Shown here one piece after another: positions 6,230-11,181 of a DNA stretch of 11,181 bases. The notes under the pieces were generated by a model, which did no database searches, was not told the DNA's origin, and was given only the letters and a program-made list of their open reading frames with translations. The position numbers and the translations under genes are program-made. Numbering within the stretch: the stretch's first letter is position 1; every line of letters begins with the position of its first letter. Source of the stretch: an uncultured Actinomycetes bacterium (GTDB lineage Bacteria; Actinomycetota; Thermoleophilia; Solirubrobacterales; 70-9); NCBI GenBank assembly GCA_946886425.1, contig CAMPIP010000068.1, positions 1 through 11,181 of the forward strand, written 5' to 3'.

Positions 6230-9200
6230 ATGACGGCAAAGCCGAGCTTTACCAACCGAATTTGGTCAGCCATGGACAACATCTCGACGATTGCTGCATT
6301 TGTCGTCACGGTGGCGCTCGGAACGCTCGTCTTTGTCAGCCCCACCTCCGCTTTTGCGGCTGCCGGGTGGGCCCCGGAAGTCGAGGCGCCGGATTCCGCA
6401 GCACCGGGTTCCACGTTTCATTACTGGATCACTCCAAGAAACGTTGGCGATAGCCCCAGCGACGGCTCCGTCGCCATGGCGCTCGACGTCGAACTCCCTC
6501 CTGGCATCACCGCGGTTGCCCTCGAAGCTCCGCTGCTGGCGGGCTTCCTCAGCGTTTGGACGTGCGACGATCCGGTCGGGGCGAGCACCATCCATTGCGA
6601 TACCTCTGCCGCCCCGCCGGAATTCGCTGAATTCCTCTCTGCCCCGGCGGGAGGCTTGATCGCGGAAGGCGCTGGCTTTCCACTTGGCCCGTTCGTACTC
6701 CAGGTCGAAGCGTCCGGGGCTGCCAGCGGCGCCGCCCGGGTGCATTTTTCGGGCGGCGGAGCCGCGGCCGGGACGGCAGCTCACACGGTCGAAATTCGTG
6801 ATCGCCGCGAGCTCCACATAATGGGATGGGACGGACATATCCAGCCTGATGACGAAGGTAGGCTCCAGGCTGGAAGCCATCCCGACGACATCGTCACGAC
6901 CTTCAAGATCAGCTCGCGTGAGGAGCTGGAGCGCTTCAACGGCACGCCCGCGCTATCACCCGAGCGGGGAATCAGGGACCTGACGGCCGACCTTTTCGCG
7001 GGGTTCGTGGGGGCGCCTGCCGCCGTAGGGACCTGCGCACTCGAAGACTTGGCTCCCCTTGACTACGCACCGAGGGAATTTCCGCCAGGACAGATTCCAG
7101 CGTGCCCCGTCGACAGTATCGTCGGAGTGCTTGAACTGTACGTCGCATCCGAGAATGCTGGTCCTGGGTTGTACAAAGTTCCGATTTTCAACATGGCGCC
7201 GCCAGCGGGGGAGCCAGCCCGCTTCGGATTCAACGTGCTCGGCTTCGCCAACGAAATCAGCGCCGATGTACGGACCGATGGCGACTTGGGGGTCCAGCTG
7301 AAAATCCGCAATGCCAACCAGGGGCTTCCGGTTCTTGGCGCGAGGACTACTTTCTGGGGGGTCCCGAGTGACCCGAGCCACGATTTTCAACGTTGCCAGA
7401 TATTTACCGGTGACTCCGGTGAATGCGGTAGTACTCCTGGTGACCAAGTCGAAGGGGCCAATTCGAGCCCGTCCGGATTGGCCAAGCCCTTCCTAAGCCT
7501 TCCGACCTCCTGTGAAGGGGCCCTGCGGTTTGACCTCGCTCTGGATTCGTGGGGACAGCCGACGACCGGCGACTCCGCCTCTTTTACCGATCACGACGAC
7601 TTCGGCAACGGTGTCAGCGGCTGCGACCGAGTTCCCTTCCAGCCGCAGATACACGTGCAGCCGACCACCGACGAAGCAGAAACGCCGACCGGCCTTGAAG
7701 TGACGCTGACCGTCCCTCCCGACGGGATCGAGAACCCGACCGGGATCAGCCAATCCCACCTGAAGGACGCAGTTGTCACCCTGCCGGAGGGCATGACCGT
7801 CAATCCGTCTCAGGCAAATGGTCTGGCGGTCTGTACTCCGAGCCAGATCGGTCTGACATCTGGAGATTCGAGGCCAATTCGCTTCAACCGGGCGAAGCCA
7901 AGCTGCCCCGATGCCTCCCAGATCGGTGAGGTGAGTCTGAAGACCCCCCTGCTCAAAGAGGAACTGAAGGGCGCCGTGTATCTCGCCCAGCAGAGCGACC
8001 CGAGCAGCTCCGGCACGGAGAACCCCTTCAACTCCGACCTCGCCCTTTACTTGGCAGTCGAAGGCCAGGGGGTTCTCGTCAAGCTGGCGGGCGAAGTCGC
8101 GCCGGATCCGAAGACCGGCCAGGTCGTCACCCGCTTCCTGAACAATCCCCAGCAGCCCTTCGAGCGCTTCTCATTCAAGTTCAAGGGCGGCCAGCGAGGC
8201 CCGCTGGCGACCCCGCCGGTCTGCGGCACCCACTCCGTCAAGGCCGAGCTGACGCCCTGGGCGCGCCCGGGCCAACCGGTGACGGTTAGCGATTCCTTCA
8301 AGATCACCAAGGGCCCCAACGGCGGCCCCTGCCCAACCGGGCAGACGCCGCCCTTCAAGCCCGGCATCCTCGCCGGCACCCGCAACAACGCGGCCGGCTC
8401 CTATTCCCCGTTCGACCTGCGCCTCACCCGCAACGACGGCGAACAGGAGTTCACCAACTTCTCGATCAAGCTGCCGCCCGGGCTCTCGGGCAAGCTGGCC
8501 GGGATCCCCTTCTGCCCCGACGCCGCGATCGCCGCCGCCGCCGACCCGGGCCGCACCGGGCGCACCGAGCTTGCCGCGCCCAGCTGCCCGGCGGCCTCCG
8601 AGGTGGGCAACACCCTGGTCGGGGCCGGCGTCGGCTCGCTGCAGACCTACGTCCCCGGCAAGCTCTACCTCGCCGGTCCCTACCACGGCGCCCCGTTCAG
8701 CGTCGTTGCCGTAACCGCCGCGGTCGCCGGGCCCTTCGACCTGGGAGCGGTCGTGGTCCGCTACGCCCTGAAGATCAACCCCGAAACCGCCGAAGTCTTC
8801 GTCGACGCCACCGGCTCAGACCCCCTGCCCCACATCATCAAGGGCGTCGTCACCCACATCCGCGATATCCGCGCCCACGTCGACCGGCCTGACTTCACCC
8901 TCAACCCGACCAGCTGCGCCCCGACCTCGGTCGCAAGCACGGTGCTCGGCTCCGGCCTCGACTTCGCCAGCCCCGCCGACGACGTCCCGGTCACGGTCGC
9001 CAGCCGCTTCCAGGCCGCCGACTGCGCCGCCCTTCCCTATAGGCCCCGCCTCTCCCTGAAGCTGCGGGGCGGCACCAAGCGCGGCAAGAACCCGCAGCTG
9101 ACCGCGATCCTACGGCCGCGCCCGGGCGACGCCAACTCCAAGAAGATCTCCGTCGCCCTGCCGCATTCGGAGTTCCTCGACCAGTCCCACATCAAGACGA

Positions 9201-9661
9201 TCTGCACCAGGGTGCAGTTCAAAGCGGGAGCCGGCAACGGCGCCGGCTGCCCGAAGGGATCGATCTACGGCACCGTCAAGGCTTGGACGCCCCTCCTCGA
9301 CAACCCCCTGCAGGGCAACGTCTACCTGCGCTCCTCCGAACACCCCCTGCCCGATCTCGTCTTGGCCCTGCACGGCCAGGTCGAGTTCACCGCGGTGGGC
9401 CGGATCGACTCCGTCAAGGGCGGCATCCGCAACACCTTCGAAGCCGTCCCCGACGCCCCGATCAGCAAAGTCGAAGTCCGCTTCGCTGGAGGCAAGAAGA
9501 GCCTCCTGGTCAACAGCACCAACATCTGCAAGGGCCGCCACCGCGCCAAGCTCGACTACACCGCCCACTCCGGCAAGACCTACGGCGCCAAGGCGCCCCT
9601 GCAGGCCAAGTGCAAGAAGGGCAAGCACAAGAAGCGGGCAAAGCACCGCCGCGCTAGGTGA
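6230..9661 (+). CDS. Large secreted repeat protein, DUF11-like N-terminus and three diverged copies of one module
   Basis: The protein has 1143 residues from ATG 6230 (1162 from ATG 6173). A signal peptide covers residues 1-43 (hydrophobic core ISTIAAFVVTVALGTLVFV, then S-A-F-A). Residues 46-190 resemble DUF11/CARDB-type beta-sandwich repeats ('GSTFHYWITPRNVGDSP', 'LDVELPPGITAV'). Residues 195-480 form a Cys-containing beta-rich region without a recognised domain. Three related modules follow at about 515-665, 745-896 and 974-1100. Each has a strand like 'VTLPEGM', a Cys, then '(S)CP.(A)S.IG', 'L.G.VYL', a hydrophobic pair of strands, and a closing Cys. The C-terminus 'CKKGKHKKRAKHRRAR' is a short basic tail like that of the upstream protein. 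I recognise this as a type of large secreted protein common in Thermoleophilia, with no known function. Codon use changes sharply near residue 620 (about 8090). The stop overlaps the next gene by GTGA (9658-9661). Confidence 0.88.
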   Translation: MTAKPSFTNRIWSAMDNISTIAAFVVTVALGTLVFVSPTSAFAAAGWAPEVEAPDSAAPGSTFHYWITPRNVGDSPSDGSVAMALDVELPPGITAVALEAPLLAGFLSVWTCDDPVGASTIHCDTSAAPPEFAEFLSAPAGGLIAEGAGFPLGPFVLQVEASGAASGAARVHFSGGGAAAGTAAHTVEIRDRRELHIMGWDGHIQPDDEGRLQAGSHPDDIVTTFKISSREELERFNGTPALSPERGIRDLTADLFAGFVGAPAAVGTCALEDLAPLDYAPREFPPGQIPACPVDSIVGVLELYVASENAGPGLYKVPIFNMAPPAGEPARFGFNVLGFANEISADVRTDGDLGVQLKIRNANQGLPVLGARTTFWGVPSDPSHDFQRCQIFTGDSGECGSTPGDQVEGANSSPSGLAKPFLSLPTSCEGALRFDLALDSWGQPTTGDSASFTDHDDFGNGVSGCDRVPFQPQIHVQPTTDEAETPTGLEVTLTVPPDGIENPTGISQSHLKDAVVTLPEGMTVNPSQANGLAVCTPSQIGLTSGDSRPIRFNRAKPSCPDASQIGEVSLKTPLLKEELKGAVYLAQQSDPSSSGTENPFNSDLALYLAVEGQGVLVKLAGEVAPDPKTGQVVTRFLNNPQQPFERFSFKFKGGQRGPLATPPVCGTHSVKAELTPWARPGQPVTVSDSFKITKGPNGGPCPTGQTPPFKPGILAGTRNNAAGSYSPFDLRLTRNDGEQEFTNFSIKLPPGLSGKLAGIPFCPDAAIAAAADPGRTGRTELAAPSCPAASEVGNTLVGAGVGSLQTYVPGKLYLAGPYHGAPFSVVAVTAAVAGPFDLGAVVVRYALKINPETAEVFVDATGSDPLPHIIKGVVTHIRDIRAHVDRPDFTLNPTSCAPTSVASTVLGSGLDFASPADDVPVTVASRFQAADCAALPYRPRLSLKLRGGTKRGKNPQLTAILRPRPGDANSKKISVALPHSEFLDQSHIKTICTRVQFKAGAGNGAGCPKGSIYGTVKAWTPLLDNPLQGNVYLRSSEHPLPDLVLALHGQVEFTAVGRIDSVKGGIRNTFEAVPDAPISKVEVRFAGGKKSLLVNSTNICKGRHRAKLDYTAHSGKTYGAKAPLQAKCKKGKHKKRAKHRRAR

Positions 9662-10434
9662 GGCGCGGGGTGGGGGCGATCGCGGTGGCGGGCCTGGCCC
9701 TGGCGACCGCCTCGCTGGCTCAGGCGGTGAGCGTGCAAAGCGAAGGCGTCCGCATCGCCGTCTTCGCCCAGATCAAGCCCCACAAGCTCCCGAGAACCGA
9801 GACGGCCCCGATCGCCGTCTCGGTCGCCGGGCACCTGGAGGCGACCGACGGCACCATCCCCCCGCAGCTGCGGGAGATGACGGTTGAGGTCAACCGCCAC
9901 GGCGTCCTGCAGCGCAAGGGCCTGCCCTCCTGCCCGCCGCAGAAGCTCCGCGCCGCCTCAAGCGAGAAGGCCCTCGAGCTTTGCGGAGGCGCCCTGATCG
10001 GCTCCGGGCGCTTCTGGGCTCACATCGTCTTGCCCGAACAGGGCTCCTATCCGACCAGAGGCGAGCTCTTGATCTTCAACTCAAAGAAGCAGGGAAAGCC
10101 GATCGTCTTGGCCCACATCTTCACCTCTGACCCCTTCGATAGCGCCTTCACGATCGCCTTCTCGATCCGCCAGCTCGCCAAGGGCCCCTACGGCACCGAG
10201 CTGCACGCCTCCCTGCCCGAGGCGCTCGGCACCTGGGGCTACGTCGATCGCATCAAGCTGAACCTCAAGCGCGAATACCAATACAAAGGCCGCACACTCT
10301 CCTACTTCAACGCCTCCTGCCCGGCCCCCAAGGGCGTCAAGCGCACCCCCTTCCACCTCGCCAAGGCGACCCTCTCCTTCGCAGAGTTGAGCCTGACCGC
10401 GACGATCGACAAGGACTGCGGGGTCAAGGGATGA
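9658..10434 (+). CDS. Secreted 258-aa four-cysteine protein of unknown function
   Basis: The GTG at 9658 overlaps the previous stop (GTGA) and lacks a clear ribosome binding site, so it probably depends on translational coupling. GTG 9670 is an alternative start. Residues 1-23 form a signal peptide (MRRGVGAIAVAGLALATASLAQA). The mature part is predicted beta-rich, with stretches that look family-defining: 'VEVNRHGVLQRKGLPSCP' (about 77-93), 'LCGGALIGSGRFWAHI' (108-123), 'LLIFN' (137-141), 'YGTELHASLP' (178-187), 'WGYVDRIKLNLKREYQYKGR' (193-212) and 'SYFNASCPAPKG' (215-226). The four Cys (92, 109, 221, 254) could make two disulfides outside the cell. I recall similar uncharacterised proteins in Thermoleophilia, but know of no assigned function. 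Base composition is strongly GC- and C-ending, like the 3' half of the previous gene. Confidence 0.88.
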   Translation: MRRGVGAIAVAGLALATASLAQAVSVQSEGVRIAVFAQIKPHKLPRTETAPIAVSVAGHLEATDGTIPPQLREMTVEVNRHGVLQRKGLPSCPPQKLRAASSEKALELCGGALIGSGRFWAHIVLPEQGSYPTRGELLIFNSKKQGKPIVLAHIFTSDPFDSAFTIAFSIRQLAKGPYGTELHASLPEALGTWGYVDRIKLNLKREYQYKGRTLSYFNASCPAPKGVKRTPFHLAKATLSFAELSLTATIDKDCGVKG

Positions 10435-11181
10435 AGGCGAAGCTCCTCTTCTTCCTCCCCGTGGCGCTGCTGCTCTGCCTCATCCCGCCGGCGGGGGCCG
10501 GCGCCGCCTATGAGCCCCTCGGCTCCTCGACCACGACGATAGCCCTGGCCAAGCCCTTCGCCTCCTTCCTCAAGACGAACGGCATCAAGCTCTCCGCCGT
10601 CGCCCCTGCCCAGGTCAGGGGCGCGAAGCTGTCCCTCCCTCTGGCCGAGGGCAAGTGGGACCCGACGATCGGCAAGGGGCAGATCCAGAGCGCCGGGGCG
10701 ATCGTCTTCGCCAAGGGCGCCAGGAAGCTCCCCCTCAAGGACCTCACCGTCAAAGCCAACCGCAACCCGCTTGCCGCCAAGGTCGGAGGTGGGCAGCTGA
10801 AGCTCGCCACCTCCAAGGCGATCGCCTCCCGGCAGGCGGGCTTCGGCTCTTCCTTCCAGGCGAAGCAACTGCTACTCACCGCAAAGGCCGCCACCCGCTT
10901 AAACAAGAAGCTGCGGCCCAAGGTGCCCTTCCGGGTAGGCCAGGTCCTGGGCACCCTCAAGGCCACCTCCCAACCGGCCCTGATCGACGTCCTCCCCGAA
11001 GGCCGCCTCGGCCTCGACCCGGACCCCGGCTTCCTCGCCAAGCTCTCCTCTCTCTTCGTCTCCCTGAACCCGGTCTTCCCCGCCGAACGCCCCGGGCCCT
11101 TCACCTTCCCGATCGCCGCCGCCTCGACGATCTCCCCCGACGGCACCCAGGGCACGATCCGCACCGAAGTCGAACTGGAAA
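10431..11181 (+). CDS. Secreted HtaA-like tandem-domain protein, 5' part only (runs off the window)
   Basis: ATG 10431 overlaps the previous stop (ATGA, 10431-10434), and 250 codons stay open to the end of the window. The first residues (MKAKLLFFLPVALLLCLIPP, then AGAGA) form a clear signal peptide; Cys16 is not in a lipobox because Leu precedes it. The mature part holds a beta-rich domain at about residues 43-165: 'LKTNGIKLSAVAPA', 'LSLPLAEGKWDPTIGKGQI', 'LKDLTVKAN', 'LLLTAKAATRLNKKL'. A second copy begins at about 201 and is cut by the window edge ('FVSLNPVFPA', 'FTFPIAAASTISPDGTQGTI'). The pattern resembles proteins annotated as HtaA-domain in Solirubrobacterales. HtaA domains in Corynebacterium bind hemin, but the resemblance here is weak and I do not infer haem binding. 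The start is supported by coupling, the signal peptide and codon use, since no good ribosome binding site stands at proper spacing. Confidence 0.8.
   Translation, partial: MKAKLLFFLPVALLLCLIPPAGAGAAYEPLGSSTTTIALAKPFASFLKTNGIKLSAVAPAQVRGAKLSLPLAEGKWDPTIGKGQIQSAGAIVFAKGARKLPLKDLTVKANRNPLAAKVGGGQLKLATSKAIASRQAGFGSSFQAKQLLLTAKAATRLNKKLRPKVPFRVGQVLGTLKATSQPALIDVLPEGRLGLDPDPGFLAKLSSLFVSLNPVFPAERPGPFTFPIAAASTISPDGTQGTIRTEVELE

Larger units (their letters stand above)
2180..8090. other. Segment of atypical (lower-GC) base and codon composition
   Basis: Hand counts of 60-nt lines give 50/60 G+C at 541-600, 32/60 at 4561-4620, 30/60 at 7381-7440, 52/60 at 8521-8580 and 42/60 at 9841-9900. Inside the segment, codons such as GGT, GTT, TTT, AAT and CGA are common; outside it, third positions are mostly C or G. 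The left edge coincides with the terminator hairpin and the right edge falls in the middle of the 1143-aa gene. No direct repeats or mobility genes were seen at the edges. Confidence 0.5.

Noticed and set aside
8171..8686. Minus-strand frames over the 3' half of the 1143-aa gene (also 9110-9646 and 10302-10868)
   Set aside because: They appear only where the + strand gene is extremely GC3-rich, which produces antisense open frames. They show no protein family features.
10431..10530. Lipoprotein signal at Cys16 of the last protein
   Set aside because: The residue before Cys is Leu and not Gly, Ala or Ser, and an ordinary A-G-A cleavage region follows.
1..11181. CRISPR arrays, tRNA, rRNA and phage genes
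   Set aside because: I looked for short regularly spaced repeats, tRNA-like arms and phage-type proteins and saw none. The only regular repeat is the 183-nt blade repeat within a coding frame.

Overview
This is a very GC-rich window in which every convincing gene lies on the + strand. All five complete or nearly complete genes appear to be exported, and the partial first gene is of a type that usually is. The best guess for the source is an actinobacterium of the class Thermoleophilia (Solirubrobacter/Conexibacter-like). The reasons are the high GC, the YVTN/NHL propellers, the 'LPDGR.WE.VSP' junction after Fn3-like domains, the 'LTCVSC' motif in a TolB-like propeller, the Lys/Arg-rich C-terminal tails, and two large secreted families I associate with that class. 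This assignment is from recall of family resemblance, not from a marker gene; the window has no rRNA, tRNA or housekeeping gene.

Layout. (1) Positions 1-2106 hold a two-gene unit: the 3' end of a YVTN-type beta-propeller gene with an exact 61-residue repeat, then a formylglycine-type sulfatase overlapping it by 4 nt (ATGA). A 14-bp GC-rich inverted repeat closes this unit. (2) Positions 2107-2537 form a 431-nt non-coding region with the hairpin, a 12-bp palindrome, weak promoter-like elements in a local AT-rich patch, and a leader able to form hairpins. (3) Positions 2538 to the window end hold a tight run of four exported proteins: a 1212-aa NHL + Fn3 + TolB-like double propeller with a basic tail; an 1143-aa protein with a DUF11-like N-terminus and three diverged copies of one module; a 258-aa four-cysteine protein of unknown function; and the first 250 residues of a protein with an internal duplication resembling HtaA-type surface domains. 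The last two junctions are 4-nt overlaps (GTGA, ATGA), so these genes are probably translated as one unit.

The two units may both concern the cell surface: a sulfatase with a propeller partner, and a set of secreted repeat proteins that could form an envelope-associated assembly. No experimental function can be assigned to the four-gene set from sequence alone.

The most striking large-scale signal is a composition step. From about 2180 to about 8090, base and codon use is much less GC-biased than on either side, and the right-hand step falls inside one intact reading frame. This suggests recombination that replaced the 5' part of the locus, or differing selection on domains of one protein. 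I saw no IS element, integrase, CRISPR array or RNA gene.
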